Source: Pacificoceanicola onchidii (GTDB taxonomy: Bacteria > Pseudomonadota > Alphaproteobacteria > Rhodobacterales > Rhodobacteraceae). From it: a DNA stretch of 64,000 nt. The DNA lies in the NCBI RefSeq assembly GCF_004804335.1, contig NZ_SRXY01000011.1:1-64000 (forward strand), written 5' to 3'. This document shows, in pieces, positions 43,480-52,124 of this stretch (position 1 is the stretch's first letter; every line of letters begins with the position of its first letter). The notes under the pieces are model-generated. The model saw only the letters and a list, made by a program, of their open reading frames with translations. It was not told the origin of the DNA and did not search any database. Position numbers and translations under genes: made by a program.

Positions 43480-44589
43480 ATGTTCAAACACACAACAAAC
43501 GCACTCTGTTGCGCCAGCCTGCTGGCGCTTGGCGCAACCGTCGCCGCCGCTGATGGCCACGCGCCTTCGGGCCTTCAGGTTCAGGTGGTTTCAGAGTTCC
43601 ACGACATTCGCCCCGCGAACCTGACCGTGACGCCTCAGGGGAGGGTCATTGCCACAATGCACCCGCTGGACAACGCGCCGATCAGAATGATGGAGGTCAC
43701 CGCATCCGGGACACAGGTGCCGTGGCCGACAATGGATTGGGCCGATGGTCCGGAGAAGGGGTTGGTCGGGATCACGCAGACCGTTGGAATTGATACTGAT
43801 CCCGATGGGGTTGTCTGGGTGCTCGACATGGGCGGCCCGCTGCAGGGCGCGCAGTTCATGGCATGGGATACTGTCCGAAACGAGCTTCATGCGCGGGTGC
43901 CTTTGCCGCAGGACTCCTATTTGCCGATTTCGTTTCTTCAGGATTTCGCGCTCGATGACAAACGCAACATGGCCTACATCGCCGACATGACGTTCACGCT
44001 GGACCCGGCGGATGCGCGTCCTGCGATTGTTGTCGTGAACCTCGAAACCGGAGAGGCGCGGCGGGCTATGGAAGGTGACAAGTCTTTCATCCCCGAGGAT
44101 CATGAGATCGTGATCGACGGCTCGCTGGTGGGCACCAAGGATGAGGCCGGGAACTCCGTTCCTTACAAGCTGAGCCTCAACCCCATCACCATCGATCCGG
44201 AGAACGAGTGGGTCTACTATGGCGGCGTGAACGGCAAGACCGTTTGGCGGATCAAAGCCGAGCACCTTGCGTCGGACATGTCTGACGAAGAGATGTCAGC
44301 GAAGGTTGAGCTTTATGGTCCTAAAGCCTCTTCAGATGGGATCAAGGTTGACGGTGGCGGCAAGGTTTACATCACCGATGTGGTGAACAGCGCCATTGGC
44401 GTCACGACGGCCGGAAACTACGAAGTTGTTGCTCAGGACGATGTCCTTCTGAGCTGGGTTGATGGCCTCGCCATTGGGCCGGATGGGGCGGTCTATGGGA
44501 CGCAAAACCACCTGCACGCGAACCCGGTTCTGAACGAAGGGGAAGATGAAAGCATCCGCCCGTTTCGCATCGTGAAAATTCAGCCTTAA
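43480..44589 (+). CDS. Secreted yellow/MRJP-family beta-propeller protein 2
   Basis: This 369-aa exported paralogue of the preceding gene has a signal peptide (about 1-24, ending AAA-D). The same landmarks recur: VWVLDMGGP, QDFALDDKRNMAYIADM, NPITIDPENEWVYYGGVNG, and LAIGPDGAVYG. The start ATG 43480 has GGGAGG upstream. A true terminator follows. Two tandem secreted propellers plus the one after TRAP 1 suggest extracellular handling of a shared substrate type. Divergence between the two is large, so they may act on different molecules. Confidence 0.85.
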   Translation: MFKHTTNALCCASLLALGATVAAADGHAPSGLQVQVVSEFHDIRPANLTVTPQGRVIATMHPLDNAPIRMMEVTASGTQVPWPTMDWADGPEKGLVGITQTVGIDTDPDGVVWVLDMGGPLQGAQFMAWDTVRNELHARVPLPQDSYLPISFLQDFALDDKRNMAYIADMTFTLDPADARPAIVVVNLETGEARRAMEGDKSFIPEDHEIVIDGSLVGTKDEAGNSVPYKLSLNPITIDPENEWVYYGGVNGKTVWRIKAEHLASDMSDEEMSAKVELYGPKASSDGIKVDGGGKVYITDVVNSAIGVTTAGNYEVVAQDDVLLSWVDGLAIGPDGAVYGTQNHLHANPVLNEGEDESIRPFRIVKIQP

Positions 44590-44897
44590 GAAACTCCCCG
44601 TGGCCAACATGGCTACTTCACTGGGCGGCGCACAATCGCGCCGCCCCTTTTTGTTCCATACTTCCTTGCAAAGCGTCGTCTCGAAGCTGCGGGTGTCTTC
44701 GCCCTGCCTTCTCTCGCTTTCTTTACGCGCCAAACCTTAAAGCGGTCTGAGTTGGCGCGTCTGGGTTTTCAGGATCAACCGAAAGTACTCTATCGAACAA
44801 TAAAAAGGATCACACGCTCTGAATCCAGCTTGGATAACTTGATTTTGGCTTAGTTATGTGGTTCACGTAATGATCAAATGAACAATAGGAGAGAGAA
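44590..44897. other. 308-base gap: terminator and cupin promoter region
   Basis: The gap contains the terminator at 44623-44653, then AT-rich sequence leading to the cupin gene. No coding region or shared palindrome motif was found. Confidence 0.5.
44623..44653 (+). terminator. Rho-independent terminator
   Basis: GGGCGGCGC (44623-44631) and GCGCCGCCC (44638-44646) form a perfect 9-bp stem with a six-base loop, followed by CTTTTTG. It lies 34 bases after the second propeller gene and is a textbook intrinsic terminator. Confidence 0.88.
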
Positions 44898-45272
44898 ATG
44901 CTTGATCAACCCAACGCTGAGCTTTATGCGGATTGGCCTGAAGATCGCCGTCAGGAAATCGTCGCCAACTGGAACAACCGTAATGTCGGATCTCGGATCG
45001 TGTCGGAAACGGACACCCTGCGCATCTGGCATCTGTCGCTTGAGCCTGGTCAGCGCGCGCCGTTTCACCGGCATCAGGAAACCTATTTCTGGACGATCCT
45101 TGGCGAAGGGAAATCGCGCTCGCACTATCATGACGGTGCGGTCCGGGACGCCGACTACAAGGCTGGTGACACCAAGCATTTTGAGCTGAACGATGGCGAT
45201 TTCTTCGTGCACGACCTGGAGAACATCGGCGACACAACGCTGTCGTTCGTCACGGTCGAGTTCAAGGCATAA
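44898..45272 (+). CDS. Small cupin-domain protein 1
   Basis: This 124-aa single-domain cupin carries PGQRAPFHRHQETYFW (metal-type histidines and glutamate in the first cupin motif) and AGDTKHFELNDGDFFVHDLENIGDT in the second. The paralogue at 60.8 kb is close (VSETD, YFWTI, AGDT, LENTGDTDL in the same order), and that copy is translationally coupled to a RidA gene. Cupins of this size can be isomerases, dioxygenases or ligand-binding proteins. The function is unknown. ATG 44898 has GGAGAGAG upstream. Confidence 0.85.
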   Translation: MLDQPNAELYADWPEDRRQEIVANWNNRNVGSRIVSETDTLRIWHLSLEPGQRAPFHRHQETYFWTILGEGKSRSHYHDGAVRDADYKAGDTKHFELNDGDFFVHDLENIGDTTLSFVTVEFKA

Positions 45273-45483
45273 CTCTGGCGGTCCAGGTCGCCGGCGTTCC
45301 AGGCGGTTCTGTCGTGTGCATGTTCTGACACTTGCTACGACAGGCCCGCTTACCTCAACAATACTGATGAAATGGAGCCCGAAGCCTGTTGGCTTGCGGC
45401 AACGACGATTCCCGGCCCTTCCCCCAGCGGCGATGGCCTTTGTGGCTTCAGTGAAAGCCATATCGCGCTCCTCCATTAAAGCG

Positions 45484-45500
45484 TTTCGCATTTTGCGAAA
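45484..45500. promoter_or_regulatory. Perfect inverted repeat between cupin 1 and iclR
   Basis: TTTCGCATTTTGCGAAA has 7-bp arms around three T bases. It lies 24 bases beyond the iclR stop, between convergent genes. It may be a weak terminator for iclR on the minus strand or a protein-binding site. Confidence 0.4.
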
Positions 45501-45523
45501 GCAGGAGCGCGCGCCCGAACGGG

Positions 45524-46345
45524 CTACCCTTCGGAGAGGTCCGGCCCTTTCGCATCGGCCTTCTGGATCATCTCCGATGCGGTTTGTCCGGCGAGCCTTA
45601 CCTTTTCGATGATTTCTGTTTCGTCGCGGATGGATCCGGAAAGAAAGCCAGCCAGAGCCGAGACACCAAGCGAGGCAACCGCGTATCCGTCGGCATCGAG
45701 GATGGGCGCACCTATACAGGCAATCTCGCTCTCGTTTTCCCTGTCGTCAAAGGCGATGCCAGACTCCAGCACCGTATCCAACTCGCGTTTGAGCGCGGCC
45801 ATACTTGTTATCGTATTCTCGGTCAGCTGCTCGAATTGAATCGAGCGCAACAGGGCGTTCTTTTCGAACTTCGGCAGGAAAGCCAGCAAGGATTTCCCGA
45901 CGGCGCTGCAATACAGCTCATCCTGATCGCCCGGAGCTTGCCGGATCGACACCTTCGCCTCTTTGCTCAGGGCCACCTCCGCAAGCATCGCATGCCTTTC
46001 CCGCAAAAGCGCAATATGGGCGATTTGGCCCGTGGCTTCGGCAAGATCCACGACAACTGGTCGCAATTGTTCAATCATCCGGTCAGTGGTTGAAAAGCTT
46101 TGCGCTATTTCGCGGATCTTGTCGCCCGGACCGTACGCCTTGCCGACTGCGAGCCGTGAAATGTAGCCCAACTCTTCAAGCGTTTTCAGAATGCGATGTG
46201 TGCTCGCCATATCCAGGTCAAAGGCTTCGGCCACGTCTTTTAGCCGGATCGCTCTGCGACTGAATGCAACGAACTCGAATACCTCGAGCCCACGGGCAAG
46301 AGACTGTGCAGGAAGCGATTTGGAAGCCTGTTTTTTCATGACCAT
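45524..46345 (-). CDS. IclR-family transcriptional regulator 2
   Basis: This 273-aa regulator has an N-terminal winged helix-turn-helix (RLKDVAEAFDLDMASTHRILKTLEELGYI, about 35-63) and an IclR effector domain (about 80-255). It lies at the end of the leftward RidA-OYE-TRAP 2 operon. ATG 46345 and 46339 are both possible; neither has a clear ribosome site. It is the best local candidate to bind the TTTCA/TGAAA palindromes upstream of the RidA and ABM genes, since some IclR proteins (KdgR) use TGAAA/TTTCA arms. That link is inference. Confidence 0.92.
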   Translation of the reverse strand: MVMKKQASKSLPAQSLARGLEVFEFVAFSRRAIRLKDVAEAFDLDMASTHRILKTLEELGYISRLAVGKAYGPGDKIREIAQSFSTTDRMIEQLRPVVVDLAEATGQIAHIALLRERHAMLAEVALSKEAKVSIRQAPGDQDELYCSAVGKSLLAFLPKFEKNALLRSIQFEQLTENTITSMAALKRELDTVLESGIAFDDRENESEIACIGAPILDADGYAVASLGVSALAGFLSGSIRDETEIIEKVRLAGQTASEMIQKADAKGPDLSEG

Positions 46346-46364
46346 TGCATACTAAGAATTGCAT
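46344..46364. repeat. Direct repeat ATTGCAT at the iclR 2 start
   Basis: ATTGCAT occurs at 46344-46350 and again at 46358-46364, a 14-base offset that brackets the translation start region. It could be a protein-binding pair or chance. Confidence 0.3.
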
Positions 46365-46377
46365 AGGCTGCCAACAC

Positions 46378-46399
46378 GGCGGGCCGCTTTCGGCCCGCC
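46378..46399 (-). terminator. Hairpin after TRAP 2 dctM
   Basis: GGCGGGCCG (46378-46386) and CGGCCCGCC (46391-46399) form a perfect 9-bp stem with a CTTT loop between dctM 2 and iclR 2. With no T run on the minus strand, it may only dampen readthrough into iclR. Confidence 0.5.
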
Positions 46400-46410
46400 C
46401 GTTTGCTCAT

Positions 46411-47715
46411 TCAGCCGCCGTACATCAAGTTTGGCAGGAACAACGACAGGATCGGGAAGGCAAATATCAAGGCCAGCACAATGATCTCGACCTGCAGGAA
46501 CCACCAGATGCCTTTGTAGATCTCTCCGAATGTGAAATTTGGCGCCACGCTTTTCAGCACGAAGGCGTTCAGACCGACCGGTGGTGTGATCAGCCCGATC
46601 TCCAGCGCCTTGGTCACCAATACACCGATCCAGATCGCATCGAACCCGAGCTTTGTAAGGGCGGGCAGAAAGATCGGTACGGTCAGGAACATCACCGAGA
46701 TCGGATCGATGAACAGCCCGAGGATCAGCATCAGGATAAGATACATGATCATCAGCATATGCGGGTGCACATCCATGCCCACGATGGTTTCGGTGATGGC
46801 CGAAGACGTACCGCTGACGGCGAGGAACGAGGTGAACACGAGAGCGCCAACCATGATGATGAAGATCACAGAAGTGGTTTTTGCGGTTTCCAAGAACACG
46901 TTTCCGAGGATCTTGAGGGTCAATCGACGGCGGAACAGCGCGATCAGGAACGCTCCGGCCGCGCCCATTGCGCCGGCTTCGGTCGGGGTGAAGACGCCCG
47001 CATAAATCCCGCCGATCACAACAAAGGCCAGCAAAACAGCCGCCCAGATGTTCTTGATCGCAGAGATCTTTTCGGGCTTGGTGGCCGGGGGGAGCGGCGG
47101 GGCCAGCTCCGGTTTCCGCAGCACACGAATGTAAATCATGATGCCGAACGCCAGCGCGGTCAGAAGGCCCGGAATGATCCCGGCGATAAACAGCCTTGGA
47201 ATGGATTCCTGTGCAATGATGCCAAACACGATCAGCACCACGCTGGGCGGGATCATCCCGGCCAGCGTCCCGACAGTGGCGATACACCCTGCTGCAAGGC
47301 GACGATCGATGTTAGCCTTCATCATTTCGGGCAGAGCGACCTTGCCGAAGATCGCGGTGGTCGACGTGGTTGAACCGGAACAGGCCGCAAAGCCGACAGC
47401 CGCCATTGTGGTGGCAAGCACAAGGCTGCCGCGAATGTGGCCGACCAGAGCCCTTGCAGCACGGAACATATCGTCCGTCACCCCGGAGGCGATTGCCATG
47501 TGGCCCATCAGCAAAAACAGCGGCACCGCACTCAGCGAGTAGCCCGAACCGATGTCAAACAGGCGCGCGCCAAGCGTCTTGAACGCAGACTCCATCCCGC
47601 GCGTCGCGGCAAATCCTACGGCCCCGGCGAGCAGCAGGGTGAACCCGACAGGCACACGCAGGGCCAGCAGCACACCGGCGCCAGCGACAACCAGAATTGG
47701 AATAGTCGGATCCAT
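46411..47715 (-). CDS. dctM: TRAP transporter 2 large permease DctM
   Basis: This 434-aa permease is a close paralogue of TRAP 1 DctM and the same length. Shared stretches include MGHMAIASGVTDDMF, FAACSGSTTSTTAIFGK, GMIPPSVVLIVFGIIAQES and LITPPVGLNAFVLKS. About 12 helices are expected. It starts one base after the dctQ stop, and its own ribosome site lies in the dctQ end. High similarity and identical gene order suggest an internal duplication of the dctPQM block. Confidence 0.95.
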   Translation of the reverse strand: MDPTIPILVVAGAGVLLALRVPVGFTLLLAGAVGFAATRGMESAFKTLGARLFDIGSGYSLSAVPLFLLMGHMAIASGVTDDMFRAARALVGHIRGSLVLATTMAAVGFAACSGSTTSTTAIFGKVALPEMMKANIDRRLAAGCIATVGTLAGMIPPSVVLIVFGIIAQESIPRLFIAGIIPGLLTALAFGIMIYIRVLRKPELAPPLPPATKPEKISAIKNIWAAVLLAFVVIGGIYAGVFTPTEAGAMGAAGAFLIALFRRRLTLKILGNVFLETAKTTSVIFIIMVGALVFTSFLAVSGTSSAITETIVGMDVHPHMLMIMYLILMLILGLFIDPISVMFLTVPIFLPALTKLGFDAIWIGVLVTKALEIGLITPPVGLNAFVLKSVAPNFTFGEIYKGIWWFLQVEIIVLALIFAFPILSLFLPNLMYGG

Positions 47716-47716
47716 C

Positions 47717-48232
47717 TCAAACTTCCTCGTGTAGAGCTTCGTGGCGGTCTTCGATCAGCGAGTCCTGGAAAACCAGTTGGCCAAGCTGCTTCAGAAAACG
47801 CGCCGCGAGAAAAAACAGGCCAATCGGGATCATGATCCGCGCAGGCCAGGTCAGGACAGCGATGGCCCCAAGGATTGTGTCGCCCATGGTGTAGTTCTCC
47901 CACGCAGAGACGCCGGTGAACCATGTGAGCGCGGCGGTAAATGCAAAGAGAACGGCCAGTTGCGTCCCTTGCATCGCCTTGCGCATGGGGCGGGGCAATT
48001 TGTCGTAGAGCGCCTCGATCGCGATATGCGCGTTTTCCCTCTGTGCCAGAGCTAGGCCGAGATAGATCACGAACACAAAGGCAAGGCTTACGAATGAATA
48101 GGAGCCGGGAACATTCCATGGCGTCAGGTAACGAACCAGGACGTCGGCAACGGTGATGACCATCATGAAGGCCACGGCGGCGGCGGAAACATAGCTGAGC
48201 GTGTTTTCCAGCTGTTTTTGAAGTTTGAACAT
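47717..48232 (-). CDS. dctQ: TRAP transporter 2 small permease DctQ
   Basis: This 171-aa four-helix subunit parallels TRAP 1 DctQ throughout (LENTLSYVSAAAVAFMM, LAQRENAHIAIEALYDKL, TWPARIMIPIG). ATG 48232 has AGGAGG eight bases upstream; the longer frame would enter the intercistronic hairpin. It lies between dctP (88-base gap with a hairpin) and dctM (one base). Confidence 0.93.
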   Translation of the reverse strand: MFKLQKQLENTLSYVSAAAVAFMMVITVADVLVRYLTPWNVPGSYSFVSLAFVFVIYLGLALAQRENAHIAIEALYDKLPRPMRKAMQGTQLAVLFAFTAALTWFTGVSAWENYTMGDTILGAIAVLTWPARIMIPIGLFFLAARFLKQLGQLVFQDSLIEDRHEALHEEV

Positions 48233-48274
48233 CGCAGTGTCCTCCTTTGTCGAAACACCACTCCGGAGAATGGG

Positions 48275-48300
48275 TAACGGCCTGCCCCGAGGAGCAGGCC
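48275..48300 (-). terminator. Post-dctP intercistronic hairpin (TRAP 2)
   Basis: ACGGCCTGC (48275-48283) and GCAGGCCGT (48292-48300) form a perfect 9-bp stem directly after the dctP stop and before dctQ on the minus strand. It parallels the hairpins at 23237 and 1-24. Confidence 0.65.
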
Positions 48301-48320
48301 GTCTTGGCAATGGGCGGGTG

Positions 48321-49331
48321 TTAGCCCTGCTCGTCCGCCATGGCCTTGTAGGCATCGAGCAAAGCCTGACCGTCGACACCGGATTCCTTCATGCCTTCGA
48401 CCCAGGTCGCCCAGGAGGCTTCACCGGCGGCAACCAGCTTGTCGACGTCGTTGAAGCTGACGCTTTTGACACCCAGTTCACCGGTCAGCGTTTGCGCTGC
48501 GGCTTCCTGTTGGGCCAGCATCAGTTCCATCGAGCGCTCGACCATTTCGGCGTTCAGGTCTTCGATGATTTTCTGGATATCTTCGGGAAGTTCGGCCCAT
48601 GCATCTTTGTTGATGACCAGGGTCATCGGCATGTAGTACCAGTCCAGCCCCTCGTACCAGTAGGGGAAGATGTCGCCGAAGCCGAAATCAACCATGTCCG
48701 ACGGGCCGCCCATGGTGACCGCCTCGACCACTTTCTTTTCAGCTGCGGCAGGAAGCTCGCCGAAGGGGATCGCATAGGACGTGATGCCCGCGGCGGTCAG
48801 CGCGTCAGCCGACCCGCCGTGCGCCCGGATTTTGATCTCGCCAAGGTCTTCAATCGTCTTGACCTCGTCGTAGGACATCATCTGCATCCAGATCCATGTT
48901 CCATTGAACATGAACTTCTGGTTCAGAGCGTCGAACTCCTGCTTGAAATCATCCGAGCTGTAGAAGTCGTGCATGATCTTGTTGTGCTCAAGAACATCGT
49001 CCGACAGGAATGGCAGGATTCCGAGTGTCGCCCGCGGATACAGTCCCGGATTGTAGACCGATGAGACCTGCCCCACGTCAAACGAGCGCGCCTTCAGGCC
49101 GGTCGGCTGACCGGAAAATTTGCCAAGCGCACCGCCGAACAGGCGCGTGAACTTGACGCGTCCGTCAGTGCGCTCTTCCACTTCGTCCATCCAGACGCGG
49201 GCGGATTCATTCAGGCCAGCTTCACCAAAGGCGGCATGGAACGTCAGGTTGTAGTCGGCTGCAGTTGCAGCGCCCGCTGTGGTGGTTGCTGCCACGGCCA
49301 GTGCGGCAAAGGCTTTCTTCATCGAGATCAT
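48321..49331 (-). CDS. dctP: TRAP transporter 2 solute-binding protein DctP
   Basis: This 336-aa periplasmic binding protein has a signal peptide (about 1-27, ending ATA-A). The mature part starts YNLTFHAAFGEAGLNESARVWMD, close to TRAP 1 DctP. Both share IRAHGGSADALTAAG, AIPFGELPAAAEKKVVEAV and VDFGFGDIF. I start at ATG 49331, with GGAGA eight bases upstream; ATG 49322 is an alternative and the longer frame is not credible. It follows OYE 2, so import and reduction are probably one pathway. Differences from DctP 1 (such as VVNVV versus VVEAV) may reflect ligand changes. Confidence 0.94.
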   Translation of the reverse strand: MISMKKAFAALAVAATTTAGAATAADYNLTFHAAFGEAGLNESARVWMDEVEERTDGRVKFTRLFGGALGKFSGQPTGLKARSFDVGQVSSVYNPGLYPRATLGILPFLSDDVLEHNKIMHDFYSSDDFKQEFDALNQKFMFNGTWIWMQMMSYDEVKTIEDLGEIKIRAHGGSADALTAAGITSYAIPFGELPAAAEKKVVEAVTMGGPSDMVDFGFGDIFPYWYEGLDWYYMPMTLVINKDAWAELPEDIQKIIEDLNAEMVERSMELMLAQQEAAAQTLTGELGVKSVSFNDVDKLVAAGEASWATWVEGMKESGVDGQALLDAYKAMADEQG

Positions 49332-49508
49332 TTTGGATCTCCTTTTCTGCGATGATTGGGGCCAGTGTTCTTCCTCCTCCTCGTCGGTCAAACACCTGGG
49401 CTCTCGTATGGTTTATTGTTTGGGTTCAGTGGTTTGGCGCGGGAATTCCCTCTCTCCTTCCTCCTCTGTGGAATGCCGTGTCGCGCTGGAATTCTGGTGA
49501 TGGCACCG

Positions 49509-50600
49509 TCATGGTGGCGGGCGGCGCAGAATGCTCGGATGCGCCCGCTCGTATTGTTTCGGGTACGTCAATTCGGCGCCCAACTCTTCGGCAGCGCGCC
49601 ATGTCCATCGCGGATCGTGCAGATGGCGGCGTGCAACGGCGATGACATCCGCCGCTCCGAGGCGCAGAATGGTTTCGGCCTGGTGCCCGTTGGCGATGTG
49701 GCCGACTGTTATGACTTTGGCAGTAACGTTCTCGCGGATCGCGGCCGCGAACCCGGTTTGGTAACCGGGACCCGCCGGAATTTTCTGCAAAGGGCTGTTG
49801 CCGCCGCTTGATACATGGATGTGATCACATCCAAGCCGATCCAGTTCTTTTGCGAAGGCAATCGAGCCGTCGATGTCCCATCCGCCGTCAACCCAATCGG
49901 TGGCGGAGATGCGGACGCCCATCGGTTTGTCATCCGGCCATTCGGCGCGAACAGCTTCGAACAACTCCAACCCAAAGCGCATGCGATTGGGGAGCGAGCC
50001 GCCATAGCGATCCGTGCGCCGGTTGGACAGCGGGGATAGGAACTGATGGATCAAATAGCCATGTGCGCCGTGCAGCTCGAGCGCGTCCGCATTGGCTTGA
50101 TCGGCCCTTCGCGCGGCAGCCACAAAGAAGGCAATTGCGTCCTGGATCCGACTGACGGACATCTCTTCAGGAACGGGAAAGCCCTCTTTCAGAGGAACCG
50201 CCGATGGCGCATAGGTCTGAAAGCGGTCTTCCTCGTCGAGCGGCGCGGCGCCTTCCCAAAGCGGCTTGTGGCCAGCTTTGCGACCGGCGTGGCACAGTTG
50301 GACACAGAATTTGGCATCGGAATTGGCATGTACGAAGTCGATAACCCGCTTGATCCCGGCGGCCTGCTCATCCGAGTAAAGCGCCAGGCAGGCGGGGTTG
50401 TTTCGGGCGTTCGGTTCGACATAGGTGCTTTCGGAAAACACCATCCCCACGCCAGACACCGCAAATTGACCCAGATGCATCAGGTGCCAATCGCCTGCCA
50501 CACCATCCGCGGCGCTGTACTGGGTTATGGGTGGGACAACGATCCGATTGGTCAGCGTCAGTCCGCGCATTTCCAGAGGATCAAAAAGCAGAGGTTTCAT
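49509..50600 (-). CDS. Old Yellow Enzyme-family FMN oxidoreductase 2
   Basis: This 363-aa OYE-family flavoenzyme is a close paralogue of the 39.2-kb copy, with LTNRIVVPPITQYSA, QLCHAGRKAGHKP, ELHGAHGYLIHQFLSPLSNRRTD and VSSGGNSPLQK. It reduces C=C bonds conjugated to a carbonyl in most characterised relatives. ATG 50600 has GGGAGC upstream. It lies between the RidA 1 gene and dctP 2 on the minus strand. OYE plus RidA plus TRAP suggests breakdown of an unsaturated nitrogen compound; this is inference. Confidence 0.93.
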   Translation of the reverse strand: MKPLLFDPLEMRGLTLTNRIVVPPITQYSAADGVAGDWHLMHLGQFAVSGVGMVFSESTYVEPNARNNPACLALYSDEQAAGIKRVIDFVHANSDAKFCVQLCHAGRKAGHKPLWEGAAPLDEEDRFQTYAPSAVPLKEGFPVPEEMSVSRIQDAIAFFVAAARRADQANADALELHGAHGYLIHQFLSPLSNRRTDRYGGSLPNRMRFGLELFEAVRAEWPDDKPMGVRISATDWVDGGWDIDGSIAFAKELDRLGCDHIHVSSGGNSPLQKIPAGPGYQTGFAAAIRENVTAKVITVGHIANGHQAETILRLGAADVIAVARRHLHDPRWTWRAAEELGAELTYPKQYERAHPSILRRPPP

Positions 50601-50755
50601 GATGTGCTCCCACACCCCTCTCGCCGCGCAAGGTGCACGTTCGTCGCCAATGGCGGTTTCGTAGGGGTGCTGTCAGTTTCGCCGTCGGTTTCCGAAGTCC
50701 CAAAACCCATCGACGTTTTGGAAGATCGGAAACCTCCGGGGAGATGGTCGGTGCT

Positions 50756-51232
50756 TTATTGCTCGATCTGAGCCCACAGTACGACCAGCGTCGTGCAATC
50801 GAGGCACATGCCCGGATCGGTGAAGATCATGCGCGAATGCCGACCCTTCGCACCAAAGACTTCGTTGATCAGATGTGATGCACCGTTCAACGCTTGCGGC
50901 TGTTCGATGAATTCGGGTGTCGCCTGTACGGATCCTTCCAGACGGATGATCCGTTTGATCCGGCTTAGCTCGCCAACGGCGGATTTCAGCTGCGCAATCG
51001 CATTCAGGGCGGAGATCCGAAACGATTGATAGCCGTCCTCGGCCGTCAACACATCGCCAAGTTTGCCCGAGTATTTCATGTCGCCGTCGATCCACGGCAG
51101 CTGGCCGGATGTGTAAATGATCCCGTTCGCCTCAACCCACGGCTCATAGTCGCCCACTGCAGATGGAACCGGCGGCAGCTCAAGGCCAAGAGCTTCCAGG
51201 CGTTGTTCTGGGGTCAGTGTTTCGTCAAGCAT
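50756..51232 (-). CDS. RidA-family protein 1
   Basis: This 158-aa YjgF/YER057c/UK114 member belongs to the longer subgroup starting LGLELPPVPSAVGDY. It shows IIYTSGQLPW, LNGASHLINEVFG, HSRMIFTDPGMCLDCTTLVVLWAQ, with the arginine that in RidA binds imine carboxylates. RidA speeds hydrolysis of enamines/imines to ketones and ammonia. ATG 51232 has GGGAGGA upstream. It heads the leftward OYE 2-TRAP 2 operon. A near twin lies at 60.3 kb. A TTTCA-type palindrome is in its leader. Confidence 0.9.
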   Translation of the reverse strand: MLDETLTPEQRLEALGLELPPVPSAVGDYEPWVEANGIIYTSGQLPWIDGDMKYSGKLGDVLTAEDGYQSFRISALNAIAQLKSAVGELSRIKRIIRLEGSVQATPEFIEQPQALNGASHLINEVFGAKGRHSRMIFTDPGMCLDCTTLVVLWAQIEQ

Positions 51233-51745
51233 GTCGTCCTCCCTAATTTCTTTCACTATTAGTAAAAAAATATTTTGCGAACAACTGTTTTTGTACCGGG
51301 ATTTGTAAATCATTGATTATTTGAAAGAAACTGATTGTGGTAATGTCCGGGGGCTCGTCTGGGGTTGGCGTCACTTGTGAAATCATCCAGCCTTCGCCGG
51401 GATGAGAAAAATATACATTTAATCATGCGGTTATGCTGCTTCTGGCGTGCGGGGCGGTGACTTTCAGGCCACGAATCAGTCTTGATGGGTGTCTCTGAGG
51501 GTCGAGTGAGGCCTCTGATCGGGTGGGCGATGCACGGCAATTGTCAGCCGGAGAACCTTGGCGCTTTCATTTAATGAAAGTTTGAATTCAGCCTTCCGGC
51601 TCCGCTCTTCCGGATGACTGGCGGATCGCTCCTACGCATCTATCCGATAATTGCGGATGATATTTTCGTTACTAGCCCATTTATCCGGAAATGACGCAGC
51701 CGTATGTTCGGGTCAATTCAACAATCAACGTAAAGGACCCAAGCA
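51233..51745. promoter_or_regulatory. 513-base divergent region of RidA 1 and ABM 3
   Basis: No gene was recognised. TTTCACTATTAGTAAAA lies 18-35 bases ahead of the RidA 1 start at about 51250-51267. CTTTCATTTAATGAAAG, a perfect 17-bp palindrome, lies at 51564-51580, 166 bases before ABM 3. A related site precedes RidA 2 at 60266-60282. AT-rich DNA around 51260-51330 looks promoter-like. Confidence 0.6.
51564..51580. promoter_or_regulatory. Perfect CTTTCATT-T-AATGAAAG palindrome
   Basis: This is an 8-1-8 inverted repeat followed by TTTG, as is the related site before RidA 2. It is a candidate operator shared by the RidA/ABM genes. The regulator is unknown; the IclR at 45.5 kb and the Lrp at 53.5 kb are the nearest. 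Confidence 0.6.
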
Positions 51746-52036
51746 ATGTCGAAACTGACCATTGTCGCAAACATCAAAGCCAACGCCGACAAGATTGATC
51801 TCGTGAAAGCCGAGCTGGAAAAGCTGATCGAGATCACTCGCGCCGAAGAGGGCTGCATTAACTACGATCTGCATCAGGACAACGAAAACCCCGCGCATTT
51901 CATGTTCTATGAGAACTGGGAAAGCCGCGAGCTGTGGCAGACCCACATGAGCGCACCGCACCTGGCCGCCTATATGGCAGCCACGGAAGGCGCCGTTGCA
52001 GAGTTTACACTGAACGAAATGAGCGTGATTGCCTGA
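51746..52036 (+). CDS. ABM-family protein 3 (putative quinol monooxygenase)
   Basis: This 96-aa ABM-fold protein has the core pattern ANIKANADKIDLVKAELEKLIEITRAEEGCINYDLHQ, then MFYENWESRELWQTHMSAPHLAAYM. This is the YgiN-like quinol monooxygenase form and closer to characterised members than the other two copies. The ribosome site is AAAGGACC. A short ORF and an LLM oxidoreductase follow. The physiological substrate is unknown. Confidence 0.9.
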   Translation: MSKLTIVANIKANADKIDLVKAELEKLIEITRAEEGCINYDLHQDNENPAHFMFYENWESRELWQTHMSAPHLAAYMAATEGAVAEFTLNEMSVIA

Positions 52037-52124
52037 GCTGGTTGGGCCGGCGGGGGATCTCCCCCGTCACCAGACTTCAAACACATCAAGCCGCAGAAAT
52101 CTGAGGCTTAAAAGGACGCGGAAG

